Below the pieces are notes generated by a model. The model saw only the letters and a list, made by a program, of their open reading frames with translations, did not search any database and was not told the origin of the DNA. Of a stretch of DNA of 10,605 bases, positions 1-7,608 are shown piece after piece (the stretch's first letter is position 1; the number at the start of each line of letters is the position of its first letter). The stretch spans positions 1 through 10,605 of the forward strand of contig JBOHHM010000022.1 of NCBI GenBank assembly GCA_050725495.1, written 5' to 3'. The translations under genes and the position numbers were made by a program. Origin of the DNA: JBOHHM01 sp050725495 (GTDB lineage Bacteria > Pseudomonadota > Gammaproteobacteria > Burkholderiales > Burkholderiaceae_C).

Positions 1-826
1 CCCCGGCGCCGCGCCGGCCGACCATGCCGTGGTCTGGTCGCCGCCCCAGCAGTTTCTCGACGAACAGCCGCAGCTCAAGGCCATCTTCAACATCGGCGCC
101 GGTGTCGATGCGCTGATGAAGCTGCGCCTGCCGCGCGAGGCGCTGGTCGTGCGGCTCGACGATGCGGGCATGTCGGTGCAGATGGCCGAGTATGTCTGCC
201 ATGCGGTGATCCGGCATTTCCGCGAATTCGACGGCTACGAGGCCGATGTCAAGGCGGGCAAATGGTCGTACCGCAAGCCGCGCAGCCGCGCCGACTTTCC
301 CGTCGGCATCATGGGCCTGGGCGTGCTCGGTGAGCGCGTGGTCCGGGCTTTGCAGGCCTTCGAGTTCCCGCTGCGGGGCTGGAGCCGTTCGCCCAAAGTG
401 CTGGCTGGCGTGCAGTGCTTTGCGGGTGAACAGCAGTTCAACGAGTTTCTGGCGGCCACGCGCATCCTGGTCTGCCTGCTGCCGCTGACCCCCGACACGC
501 GCGACATCATGCGCCGCGACAGCTTGTCGCGGCTGCAGTCCGGCGGCTATGTGATCAATGTGGCGCGCGGTGCGCACCTGGTCGACGAGGACCTGATCGC
601 GCTGCTCGACAGCGGCCAGCTGGCCGGCGCCACGCTCGATGTGTTCCGCACCGAGCCGCTGCCGGCCGGCCACCCGTTCTGGACCCATCCGAAGATCGCG
701 GTCACGCCGCACACCTCGGCGCGCACGCTGCGCGAGGAAAGCATTGCCCAGATCGCGGGCAAGATCGCCGCGCTGGAGCGTGGCGAGCCGATTGCCGGCA
801 TCGTGAACGCGGCGCGTGGGTATTGA
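1..826 (+). CDS. ghrA: Glyoxylate/hydroxypyruvate reductase A, 3' part (5' end outside window)
   Basis: This is an NAD(P)H-dependent D-2-hydroxyacid dehydrogenase expected to reduce glyoxylate to glycolate and hydroxypyruvate to glycerate in the cytosol. The reading frame is open from base 2. The codons before the GTG at 29 still read as family sequence (ADHAVVWSPP, compare ADYALVWHPP in E. coli GhrA), so that GTG is not the true start and roughly 35-40 residues lie upstream. The Rossmann dinucleotide motif GLGVLG is at 314-331. The expected catalytic triad is visible: Arg in VARG (566-568), Glu in RTEPLP (653-655) and His in PHTSA (710-712). The C-terminus ends in ARGY, as in E. coli GhrA. 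The gene runs in the same direction as the acetate operon but is separated from it by 168 bp, so it is probably a separate transcription unit. The GhrA subfamily assignment is strong; substrate preference is inferred from the family. Confidence 0.93.
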   Translation, partial: PGAAPADHAVVWSPPQQFLDEQPQLKAIFNIGAGVDALMKLRLPREALVVRLDDAGMSVQMAEYVCHAVIRHFREFDGYEADVKAGKWSYRKPRSRADFPVGIMGLGVLGERVVRALQAFEFPLRGWSRSPKVLAGVQCFAGEQQFNEFLAATRILVCLLPLTPDTRDIMRRDSLSRLQSGGYVINVARGAHLVDEDLIALLDSGQLAGATLDVFRTEPLPAGHPFWTHPKIAVTPHTSARTLREESIAQIAGKIAALERGEPIAGIVNAARGY

Positions 827-889
827 CCAAGCTGGCGCGGCCCGTTCCTGATTCACGGCAGGACTGGAAGGTGCTACGCTGAGCCCTTG

Positions 890-910
890 CGCGCCGCCAC
901 GCGTTTTTTT
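890..910 (+). terminator. Possible short Rho-independent terminator after ghrA
   Basis: A 4-bp CGCG/CGCG stem (890-893 with 900-903, possibly one further G-U pair) encloses a 6-nt loop and is followed directly by seven T residues (904-910). Position and T-tract fit an intrinsic terminator, but the stem is very short, so it may be weak or fortuitous. Confidence 0.35.
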
Positions 911-930
911 GTCTGTTTGCCTGCAAGTCT

Positions 931-951
931 TTGGTAAGTGATTGGTAAGTG
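931..951 (+). promoter_or_regulatory. Tandem direct repeat TTGGTAAGTG x2 upstream of the acetate operon
   Basis: The 10-mer TTGGTAAGTG occurs perfectly at 931-940 and again at 942-951, an 11-bp period (about one helical turn). It lies 43 bp upstream of the first gene of the operon. This arrangement is typical of a binding site for a regulator touching one face of the DNA, but the protein is unknown. A short inverted repeat TTGC-CT-GCAA (917-926) lies just upstream. I could not identify convincing -35/-10 boxes here, and no match to the sigma-54 GG-N10-GC pattern. Confidence 0.45.
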
Positions 952-983
952 GTGCTGCTTACTCTTCGGCCCAACGCTACTTC

Positions 984-990
984 AAGGAGA
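984..990 (+). promoter_or_regulatory. Ribosome binding site that fixes the DUF485 gene start
   Basis: AAGGAGA lies 4 nt before the ATG at 995. It selects this ATG over the in-frame ATG at 938, whose extension runs through the tandem repeats and resembles no family N-terminus. Confidence 0.8.
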
Positions 991-994
991 CGAT

Positions 995-1303
995 ATGGAA
1001 GACGATGTGGTTCAACGGATTGCGAGCAATCCACACTACCAGGAGCTCAGGGCCAAGCGCTCACGTTTTGGCTGGTGGCTGACCCTGGCCATGATGGTCG
1101 TGTACTACGGCTTCATTCTGCTGGTGGCCTTCAACAAGCAGCTCCTCTCGCTGAAGCTCGGTGCGGGCGTCATGACCGTCGGCATTCCGGTTGGCTTCGG
1201 CGTCATTGTCTTCACGGTCGTGATCACCGCGATCTACGTCAGGCGTGCCAACAGCGAGTTTGACGATCTCACTGATGCCGTGACCAAAGGGGTGCTGAAA
1301 TGA
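995..1303 (+). CDS. yjcH: DUF485 small inner-membrane protein (YjcH family), partner of acetate permease
   Basis: This 102-aa inner-membrane protein belongs to the DUF485 family, which almost always sits directly before actP. It is thought to assist the permease, although its exact role is not established. A hydrophilic N-terminus (NPHYQELRAKRSRF) is followed by two transmembrane segments, WWLTLAMMVVYYGFILLVAF and then GVMTVGIPVGFGVIVFTVVI, and a charged tail (YVRRANSEFD). YYGFILLVAFNK and the GIPVGFGVIVFT stretch are hallmarks of the family. The start at ATG 995 is supported by the AAGGAGA site. The stop codon overlaps the actP start as ATGA (1300-1303), so the two proteins are very probably translationally coupled. 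As the first gene of the operon, it lies just downstream of the tandem-repeat control region. Confidence 0.93.
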   Translation: MEDDVVQRIASNPHYQELRAKRSRFGWWLTLAMMVVYYGFILLVAFNKQLLSLKLGAGVMTVGIPVGFGVIVFTVVITAIYVRRANSEFDDLTDAVTKGVLK

Positions 1304-3027
1304 GCCGCCACAGCGAAAACACCCGACGCGTCCTGACGCTGCTGGCCCTGTTCGGCTTGTCTGCGGCGGCATGGTCTGCCGGCGCCGACCTGGGTCAGGC
1401 GCAGAAGCAGGCGACCAACTGGACGGCCATCGGCATGTTCGGCGTCTTCGTCGTTGCCACGCTGTTCATCACCAAATGGGCCGCTGCCAGGACCAAGTCG
1501 GCCGCCGATTTCTACACGGCAGGCGCCGGCATCACCGGCTTCCAGAACGGCCTGGCGATCGCCGGCGACTACATGTCGGCGGCATCGTTTCTCGGTATTT
1601 CGGCGGCCGTGATGGCCAGCGGCTTTGACGGCCTGATCTATTCCATTGGCTTCCTGGTGGGCTGGCCGGTCATCACCTTCCTGATGGCCGAGCGTCTGCG
1701 CAACCTGGGCAAGTTCACCTTTGCCGATGTGGCGGCCTTTCGCTTCCAGCAGGCGCCGGTGCGCATCTTCGCGGCCTCGGGCACGCTGGTCGTGGTGGCC
1801 TTCTACCTGATCGCGCAGATGGTGGGCGCCGGCCAGCTGATCAAGCTGCTGTTCGGCCTGGAGTACTGGATGGCGGTGGTTATCGTGGGCGCGCTGATGA
1901 TGGTTTATGTGCTGTTCGGCGGCATGACGGCCACGACCTGGGTGCAGATCATCAAGGCCTGTCTGCTGCTGGGCGGTGCCTCGTTCATGGCGTTCATGGT
2001 GTTGTGGCAGTTCGGTTTCAGCCCCGAGGCCATGTTCGCCAAGGCCGTCGAGATCAAGGCTGGGCTGGCATCGAGCGCTGGCAAGACGCCACAGGAGGCG
2101 GCTGCAGCCGGTCAGTCCATGATGGGGCCGGGCAACTTCGTGAAAGACCCGATCTCGGCGATCTCGTTCGGCATGGCGCTGATGTTCGGCACGGCCGGCC
2201 TGCCGCATATCCTGATGCGCTTCTTCACCGTGCCCAGCGCCAAGGAGGCGCGCAAGTCGGTGATGTGGGCCACCGGCTGGATCGGCTACTTCTATCTGCT
2301 GACCTTCATCATCGGCTTCGGCGCCATCACCTTCGTGCTGACCAACCCGCAGTTCCTCGACGGCAAGGGCGGCCTGATCGGCGGCGGCAACATGGCGGCC
2401 ATCCACCTGGCCAATGCGGTCGGCGGCAACGTGTTTCTCGGCTTCATCTCGGCTGTCGCCTTCGCCACCATTCTGGCGGTGGTCGCCGGCCTGACGCTGT
2501 CGGGGGCTTCTGCCGTCTCGCATGACCTGTACGCCACGGTGGTCAAGCAGGGCCAGGCCGACAGCGCTTCGGAACTGCGTATCTCGAGAATGACGACCGT
2601 CGCGCTGGGCGTCCTGGCTGTCGCGCTGGGCATCGTGTTCGAGAAGCAGAACATTGCCTTCATGGTGTCGCTGGCCTTCGCGATTGCTGCTTCGGCCAAC
2701 TTCCCGGTGCTGTTCATGTCGGTGCTGTGGAAAGATTGCACGACCAAGGGTGCGGTGATTGGCGGCTTCCTCGGCCTGATCTCATCGGTGGCGCTGACCG
2801 TGGTCTCGCCCTCGGTGTGGGAAGCGACGCTCGGCAACCCCAAGGGGTCGGCGCTGTTCCCCTACACGTCTCCGGCCCTGTTCTCGATGACCATCGGTAT
2901 CGTGGGCATCTGGCTGTTCTCGATCCTCGACCGCAGCAAGCAGGCCCAGCAGGACCGTGCCGGCTTTCTGGCGCAGCAGGTGCGCTCGGAGACCGGCATC
3001 GGGGCCGCAGCCGCTTCGGGGCACTGA
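1300..3027 (+). CDS. actP: Cation/acetate symporter ActP (SSS family)
   Basis: This 575-aa inner-membrane permease of the sodium/solute symporter family (TC 2.A.21) takes up acetate and, in characterised relatives, other short carboxylates such as glycolate, driven by a cation gradient. It has a basic start followed by a hydrophobic run and an AWSAGA region (about residues 1-28), consistent with the cleavable signal peptide found in ActP proteins. About 13 hydrophobic segments follow. The motif GDYMSAASFLGISA (about residues 88-101) is characteristic of ActP rather than of proline or pantothenate SSS members. Length is normal for the family. The start overlaps the DUF485 stop by 4 bp, and AAAGGGG at 1286-1292 serves as ribosome binding site inside the upstream gene. 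The neighbouring SSS-kinase and receiver suggest control by substrate sensing. Family confidence is high; substrate range is inferred. Confidence 0.95.
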   Translation: MSRHSENTRRVLTLLALFGLSAAAWSAGADLGQAQKQATNWTAIGMFGVFVVATLFITKWAAARTKSAADFYTAGAGITGFQNGLAIAGDYMSAASFLGISAAVMASGFDGLIYSIGFLVGWPVITFLMAERLRNLGKFTFADVAAFRFQQAPVRIFAASGTLVVVAFYLIAQMVGAGQLIKLLFGLEYWMAVVIVGALMMVYVLFGGMTATTWVQIIKACLLLGGASFMAFMVLWQFGFSPEAMFAKAVEIKAGLASSAGKTPQEAAAAGQSMMGPGNFVKDPISAISFGMALMFGTAGLPHILMRFFTVPSAKEARKSVMWATGWIGYFYLLTFIIGFGAITFVLTNPQFLDGKGGLIGGGNMAAIHLANAVGGNVFLGFISAVAFATILAVVAGLTLSGASAVSHDLYATVVKQGQADSASELRISRMTTVALGVLAVALGIVFEKQNIAFMVSLAFAIAASANFPVLFMSVLWKDCTTKGAVIGGFLGLISSVALTVVSPSVWEATLGNPKGSALFPYTSPALFSMTIGIVGIWLFSILDRSKQAQQDRAGFLAQQVRSETGIGAAAASGH

Positions 3028-3043
3028 TGGCAAGCGGGCGGGG

Positions 3044-3067
3044 ACGGCGGGCCTGCCGGTCCGCCGT
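3044..3067 (+). other. Hairpin in the spacer after actP
   Basis: Arms ACGGCGG (3044-3050) and CCGCCGT (3061-3067) pair perfectly over 7 bp around a 10-nt loop. No T-tract follows, so it does not look like an intrinsic terminator. It could stabilise the actP mRNA end or reduce read-through into the CBS-DUF294 gene. A smaller hairpin, AGGAC-CGCA-GTCCT, follows at 3089-3102. Confidence 0.4.
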
Positions 3068-3121
3068 GCGATAGGCAGGAAGGACGACAGGACCGCAGTC
3101 CTTGCTCCATGGGATAGCGCT

Positions 3122-4567
3122 GTGCCAGACGACTTCCGCTTTGACTCTCCGCCCTTCGACTTCTCGCTGATGATGGTGCGGATTCGGGACGCCTCCACCC
3201 GCAAGCCCCTTTTTGTCGACGGGGGGCTGGATCTGCTATCGGTATGCAGGCTCCTGTCGGAGCAGGGGCTGAGCCATGCGCTGGTGCGCGACGCGCAGGA
3301 CGGCGTGGAACGCATCGGCATGTTCACGACCACCGACCTGCGAGATGCCCTGCTGCTCAAGGTCCCCCCTCATGAACTGGCGGTGCGTGAAGTGACGCAG
3401 TTCAACCTGATCTCACTGTCGCCGGACGCGCAACTGTTGGATGCCCTGCTGGCCATGATCCGTCATCGCGTCGATCGCGTGCTGGTGCGCGAGGGTGACG
3501 CGGTCCTGGGGGGGCTGTGCCAGCTGGACCTGACAAGCTTTGTCTCGAACCATCCGCGCTTGATCGCGTTGCAGGTGGATCAGGCCAGGTCCGTCGATGA
3601 GCTCAAGGCGGCGGCTCTGCAGATCAACGACCTGATTGCGCTGCTGCACAGCGGCGGCGCCGGGGTCGAGCTCATTTCGGCCCTGGTGAGCGAACTCAAC
3701 AGCCAGATTTTTGCTCGGCTCTGGTCCATCGTCGCTCCTGCCGAACTGGTCCACAACAGCTGCCTGATCGTCATGGGCAGCGAAGGGCGCGGCGAGCAGA
3801 TTTTCAAGACGGACCAGGACAATGCCCTGCTGTTGCGCGACGGCTATTCGTGTCCCGAACTGGACCAGATTGTGCGTCGTTTCAATCTGGGCCTGATGGA
3901 GTTCGGCTACCCGCCTTGCCCGGGCAACATCATGGTGACCAATCCGCTGTGGTGCCAGCCGCTGGCCGGATTGCGCGACAGCATCCGGCAGTGGCTGTAT
4001 GGCGCCGAGACGGACGGGCCGATGAATCTGGCCATTTTCTTGGACGCCCGGGCGGTGGCGGGAGACGCGTTGCTGTTGCGGCAGGCCAGGGACCATGTGC
4101 ACGGCATCCTGGCTGGCAGCGACGCGTTCTTTGCCCGCTTTGTCAGTGCGATCGAACAGTTCGGCGAACCCGGGGGCTGGTGGGCCCGGCTGACCGCGCT
4201 GCGCGCACGCGACGAACAGGCTTTCGATCTCAAGAAGCTGGGCACCTTTCCCATCGTGCACGGCGTGCGGGCGCTGGCGCTTGAGCATCGTCTGGACGAT
4301 GTCAGCACGGCCGCTCGCCTGCGCGTCCTGGCGACCCGCAGCCAGATTCCCCCGGACCTGGCCCGCGATCTGACCGAGGCGCTGCATTTTCTGATGGGCC
4401 TCAAGCTCAGGAACAACCTGCGCCAGCAACGGCTGGACCAGCCGCTTGACAACCTGTTGCCCCTGTCGACCCTGGGGACGCTGGACCGTGGCCTGCTGAA
4501 GGCCTCGCTGGCCATCATCAAGCGATTCAGGCAGCAGCTGCGACTGCACTACCAACTTGACAGCTGA
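3122..4567 (+). CDS. CBS-domain pair plus DUF294 nucleotidyltransferase-like protein
   Basis: A predicted soluble protein of 481 aa from GTG 3122. Residues about 20-80 and 85-145 look like two CBS modules (GMFTTTDLRDALL ends the first, LGGLCQLDLTSFV the second), which in many proteins bind adenine nucleotides. Residues about 165-310 are the DUF294 putative nucleotidyltransferase domain, with MGSEGRGEQ (218-226) and TDQDNALL (230-237) giving the GS...DxD pattern of the polymerase-beta-type transferase fold. Residues about 335-480 match the DUF294 C-terminal region (LKKLGTFPIVHGVRALAL, LHFLMGLKLRNNL). Relatives beside actP often carry an N-terminal cyclic-nucleotide-binding domain; here only a short FRFDSPPFDF-like start precedes the first CBS. 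The frame stays open upstream to 2957, inside actP, but that extension looks non-coding. GTG 3122 has only a weak ribosome site (GGGA at 3111-3114); ATG 3170 is an alternative. Substrate unknown. Confidence 0.88.
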   Translation: MPDDFRFDSPPFDFSLMMVRIRDASTRKPLFVDGGLDLLSVCRLLSEQGLSHALVRDAQDGVERIGMFTTTDLRDALLLKVPPHELAVREVTQFNLISLSPDAQLLDALLAMIRHRVDRVLVREGDAVLGGLCQLDLTSFVSNHPRLIALQVDQARSVDELKAAALQINDLIALLHSGGAGVELISALVSELNSQIFARLWSIVAPAELVHNSCLIVMGSEGRGEQIFKTDQDNALLLRDGYSCPELDQIVRRFNLGLMEFGYPPCPGNIMVTNPLWCQPLAGLRDSIRQWLYGAETDGPMNLAIFLDARAVAGDALLLRQARDHVHGILAGSDAFFARFVSAIEQFGEPGGWWARLTALRARDEQAFDLKKLGTFPIVHGVRALALEHRLDDVSTAARLRVLATRSQIPPDLARDLTEALHFLMGLKLRNNLRQQRLDQPLDNLLPLSTLGTLDRGLLKASLAIIKRFRQQLRLHYQLDS

Positions 4568-4594
4568 CGATCCGTGGACACAATCCGGCCCAAC

Positions 4595-4620
4595 AGCGGG
4601 CGGCCTGAACGCAGCCCGCT
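4595..4620 (+). other. Hairpin upstream of the small membrane protein gene
   Basis: Arms AGCGGGC (4595-4601) and GCCCGCT (4614-4620) form a perfect 7-bp stem with a 12-nt loop in the 69-bp spacer. It ends 4 nt before the AAGGAG ribosome site and could influence translation of the next gene. There is no T-tract. Confidence 0.35.
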
Positions 4621-4624
4621 TCCC

Positions 4625-4630
4625 AAGGAG
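4625..4630 (+). promoter_or_regulatory. Ribosome binding site that fixes the GTG start at 4637
   Basis: AAGGAG lies 6 nt before GTG 4637. This favours a 65-aa product over an in-frame extension to GTG 4574, which would run through the hairpin and add a polar, low-similarity segment. Confidence 0.75.
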
Positions 4631-4636
4631 AACGCC

Positions 4637-4834
4637 GTGTTCAAGCGACTCGATGCCCAGCGCCTGCTGGCCTTGTTCGTGGGCGGTGGACTGCTGCTGA
4701 ATTTCCCCCTGCTGGCCCTGTGGGACCACCGCGTGACGGTGTGGGGCGTGCCGCTTTTTCCCGCGGCCCTGTTTGTCCTCTGGGGTCTTTTGATCGCGGC
4801 GCTGGGCTGGCTGGTCGAGCACATGGAGGAGTGA
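4637..4834 (+). CDS. Small two-helix membrane protein, DUF3311-like, preceding the SSS kinase
   Basis: A 65-aa protein starting at GTG 4637 behind a good AAGGAG site. It has a short basic N-terminus (FKRLDAQR), a first hydrophobic segment (LLALFVGGGLLLNFPLLALW), a polar turn (DHRVTV), then WGVPLFPAALFVLW leading into a second segment and an acidic end (EHMEE). The pattern of a helix, a short loop, 'GxPLF', a second helix and a Trp-rich stretch resembles DUF3311 and YhdT-type small proteins that accompany sodium/solute symporters. The next gene carries an SSS domain, so this may be the accessory subunit of the sensor, mirroring the DUF485-ActP pair at the front of the operon. The stop codon overlaps a GTG of the next frame and lies 8 nt before the likely kinase start. 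The family link is by pattern only, and the function is unknown. Confidence 0.8.
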   Translation: MFKRLDAQRLLALFVGGGLLLNFPLLALWDHRVTVWGVPLFPAALFVLWGLLIAALGWLVEHMEE

Positions 4835-4842
4835 GCCTGTCC

Positions 4843-7608
4843 ATGCTGCCTGCCCCGCTGGTTGTCGGCGCTTCGTTCGCTTACTTGCTGTGGCTGTTTG
4901 CCATTGCAAGTTACGGGGACTGGCGTGCCGGTCAGGGCCGCTCCATCATCGCCAATGCCTGGGTATATGCGCTGTCGATCGCCGTGTACTGCACGGCCTG
5001 GACCTATTTCGGCAGCGTGGGACGGGCCGCCTCATCGGGCGTGTGGTTCCTGCCGATTTACCTGGGGCCCACGCTGGCGATGGTGTTGGCCTGGCTGGTG
5101 GTGCGCAAGATGATCCGCATTGCCAGGAGCTACCGCATCACCTCGATTGCCGACTTTATCGGCAGCCGCCATGGCAAGAGTCCGCTGCTGGCCGGTCTGG
5201 TCACGCTGATCACCGTGGTCGGCATTCTTCCCTACATTGCCTTGCAGCTGAAGGCCGTGTCGGTCGGCTACGCCCTGCTGACCACGCCGCTGGGCGAGCC
5301 GCTGGTCCGCCAGGGTCCCTGGTGGGGGGACGGCACGCTCTATTTGGCGCTGGTCCTGGCCGGCTTCACCATGGTCTTTGGCACGCGGCACCTGGATGCG
5401 ATGGAGCGGCATGAAGGCCTGGTGGCCGCCATCGCGTTCGAGTCGATCGTCAAGCTGCTGGCTTTTCTGGCCGTGGGGCTGTTTGTCAGTTACGAGCTGT
5501 TCGAGGGTGTGGGCGACATCTTTGCGCGCGCGCAGGCGGTTCCCTCGCTGGCCAGCCTGCTGAATCCCGGCTCCGGTGCGCCGTTCGCCTGGGGACAGTG
5601 GTTGGCGTTGATGCTGCTGGCGATGCTGTCCGTGATCTTCCTGCCGCGGCAGTTTCAGGTCATGGTGGTGGAAAACGTCGACGAACGACACCTGCGCCGC
5701 GCCGTCTGGGTGTTCCCGCTGTATCTGTTGCTGATCAACCTGTTCGTGCTGCCGATCGCGCTCGGTGGACTGCTGATTTTCGGTGCCGGCCGCATGGACC
5801 CCGAGGCCTTTGTGCTGTCGCTGCCGCTGGCGCATGGCCAGCCCGTGCTGGCCCTGCTGGCCTTCATCGGCGGGCTGTCGGCCGCCACGGGCATGGTGAT
5901 CGTCGAGACCATTGCCGTGGCCAGCATGGTCTGCAACGACCTGGTGATGCCGCTGCTGCTGCGAACGCGCCGCTTTGGCGCGAGTGTCGGGGGCGATTTG
6001 ACGCGCCTGCTGCTCGGCATCCGCCGGGCCGCCATCGTCGTGATCCTGCTGCTCGGCTACACCTATTTCCATCTGGCGGGAGAGACTTACGCGCTGGTCA
6101 GCATAGGCCTGATCAGCTTCGCGGCCGTGGCGCAGTTCGCGCCAGCCATGCTCGGCGGCATGTACTGGAAGGGCGCGACGCGCCACGGTGCGACGGCCGG
6201 GCTCTTGCTGGGCTTTGGCCTGTGGGCGTACACCCTGATGTTGCCTTCGCTGGCCAAGTCGGGCTGGCTGGCGCCCGGCTTTCTGTCCGACGGCCCCTGG
6301 GGTATTGCGCTGCTCAAGCCGGAGCAACTGCTGGGCCTGAGCGGGCTGGACAATCTCACGCATTCGCTGTTCTGGAGCCTGCTGGCCAACGCCGGTGCCT
6401 ATGTGGCGATATCGCTGTGGCGCGCCCCGACGGCCAGCGAGGCCAGCCAGGCCTTGCTGTTCGTTGATGTGTTCAAGCGCGTGCAGAACACAGGCCCGGT
6501 GTTTTGGCGAGGTCGCGCCCGGGTGCAGGATTTGCAGCCGTTGGTCGCCCGCTTCCTCGGTGAGCCCAAGGCGGACCAGCTGTTCGATGACTATGCACGG
6601 CGCAGCGGCGTGCGCGCGATGGACCCGATCCCGCCCGACGCCAGACTGGTGCAGTTTGTCGAAACCCAGCTGGCCGGCGCGATCGGCAGCGCCTCGGCCC
6701 GCGTGATGGTGGCCTCGGTCGTCGAGGAGGACGCGCTGGTGCTGGACGATGTGATGCAGATGCTCGAGGAGGCTTCGCAGCTGCGCGCGCACTCGCTCGA
6801 ACTCGAAGAAAAGTCCCGATCCCTGGAGCGCGCGACGCGCGAGCTGCGTGAGGCCAACGAGCAGCTCAAGAGCCTGGATCGGCTCAAGGATGATTTCATG
6901 TCCTTGGTCACGCACGAGCTGCGCACACCGCTGACGTCGATCCGTGCCCTGTCCGAGCTGATGGCCGACGATGCCGACATGCCGGCTCAGCAGCGCCAGC
7001 AGTTTCTGGGCATCATCGTGACGGAAACCGAGCGCCTGAGCCGCCTGGTCAACCAGGTGCTGGACATGGCCAAGATCGAGTCGGGTCACGCCGAATGGCG
7101 CAGCACCGATGTCGACATGGGCCAGTTGCTGGCCCAGGCCGTGCAGACCACAACCGAGATGTTCAGGCAGCGCGGCGCCAGCGTCCACCTGTCGCAGCCC
7201 GCTCGGGCGGCCGTGATCCGGGCCGACCCGGACCGGTTGATGCAGGTCGTGCTGAACCTGCTGTCCAACGCGGCCAAGTTTGTGCCGGCTCAAGCAGGAC
7301 GGGTCGACGTGAGCTTGTCCACCGATGCCAACGGCTTGACGGTCGCCGTGCAGGACAACGGCCCGGGTGTGCCGCCGGCCCAGCAGGCGCTGATTTTCGA
7401 GAAGTTCCGCCAGGGCGGTGACGGCAACCACCGTCCGCAGGGAACGGGGCTGGGGCTGCCGATCAGCCGCCAGATCGTCGAGCATTTCGGCGGGCGCATG
7501 TGGATCGAGTCCGCAGGCAGGACAGGCGCACGGTTTGTGTTCCATCTGCCCTGGCACGCTCCACGCCAGCAAGCCGCGCAGGCCCGCAGCACAGGAGACG
7601 CACCATGA
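4843..7608 (+). CDS. Sensor histidine kinase with N-terminal sodium/solute symporter domain (CrbS/MxtR/CbrA-like)
   Basis: A predicted 921-aa inner-membrane sensor kinase. Residues 1 to about 526 form an SSS transporter-like domain with about 12-13 hydrophobic segments (AVYCTAWTYFGSVGRA and LPYIALQLKAVSVGY are typical). Residues about 543-630 form a linker (LVARFLGEPKADQLFDDYA, LAGAIGSASARVMVASVV) whose place and character fit the STAC domain of such kinases. Residues about 640-683 are a coiled coil. The kinase core is intact: THELRTPL with phospho-acceptor His691, N-box Asn805 and Asn809 (LNLLSNAAKF), DNGPG 838-842 and GTGLGL 867-872. No PAS or receiver is fused. Relatives CrbS (Vibrio) and MxtR (Pseudomonas) act in acetate-related control, which fits the actP context. 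ATG 4843 follows GGAGGAG (4825-4831); the GTG at 4831 is an alternative but sits too close to that site. The stop overlaps the receiver gene start (ATGA, 7605-7608). Confidence 0.92.
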   Translation: MLPAPLVVGASFAYLLWLFAIASYGDWRAGQGRSIIANAWVYALSIAVYCTAWTYFGSVGRAASSGVWFLPIYLGPTLAMVLAWLVVRKMIRIARSYRITSIADFIGSRHGKSPLLAGLVTLITVVGILPYIALQLKAVSVGYALLTTPLGEPLVRQGPWWGDGTLYLALVLAGFTMVFGTRHLDAMERHEGLVAAIAFESIVKLLAFLAVGLFVSYELFEGVGDIFARAQAVPSLASLLNPGSGAPFAWGQWLALMLLAMLSVIFLPRQFQVMVVENVDERHLRRAVWVFPLYLLLINLFVLPIALGGLLIFGAGRMDPEAFVLSLPLAHGQPVLALLAFIGGLSAATGMVIVETIAVASMVCNDLVMPLLLRTRRFGASVGGDLTRLLLGIRRAAIVVILLLGYTYFHLAGETYALVSIGLISFAAVAQFAPAMLGGMYWKGATRHGATAGLLLGFGLWAYTLMLPSLAKSGWLAPGFLSDGPWGIALLKPEQLLGLSGLDNLTHSLFWSLLANAGAYVAISLWRAPTASEASQALLFVDVFKRVQNTGPVFWRGRARVQDLQPLVARFLGEPKADQLFDDYARRSGVRAMDPIPPDARLVQFVETQLAGAIGSASARVMVASVVEEDALVLDDVMQMLEEASQLRAHSLELEEKSRSLERATRELREANEQLKSLDRLKDDFMSLVTHELRTPLTSIRALSELMADDADMPAQQRQQFLGIIVTETERLSRLVNQVLDMAKIESGHAEWRSTDVDMGQLLAQAVQTTTEMFRQRGASVHLSQPARAAVIRADPDRLMQVVLNLLSNAAKFVPAQAGRVDVSLSTDANGLTVAVQDNGPGVPPAQQALIFEKFRQGGDGNHRPQGTGLGLPISRQIVEHFGGRMWIESAGRTGARFVFHLPWHAPRQQAAQARSTGDAP

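Noticed and set aside
931..965. Sigma-54 promoter in the region of the TTGGTAAGTG repeats
   Set aside because: Checked for GG-N10-GC spacing at each GG; none of them places a GC at the required distance.
1234..2523. Minus-strand open frame of 429 codons opposite actP
   Set aside because: Low-complexity His/Arg/Gln/Asp-rich product, no motif, fully covered by the clear ActP gene on the other strand.
2957..3121. Longer N-terminus for the CBS-DUF294 protein starting inside actP
   Set aside because: The extra 55 residues overlap the actP 3' end and are Arg/Pro/Gly-rich without similarity to a cNMP-binding domain or any other I know.
4720..4842. Longer N-terminus for the SSS sensor kinase
   Set aside because: The added residues are out-of-frame reading of the 65-aa membrane protein gene; the hydrophobic family N-terminus begins at ATG 4843.
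3413..4909. Minus-strand open frame of 498 codons opposite the CBS-DUF294 gene
   Set aside because: Gln-rich shadow composition with no domain; the + strand protein has clear family motifs throughout.
5032..7572. Long open frame of 846 codons on the minus strand, opposite the sensor kinase
   Set aside because: Its product is rich in Gln, His, Arg and Gly with no recognisable domain. It is the expected antisense shadow of a GC-rich, third-position-biased gene that is itself unmistakable.
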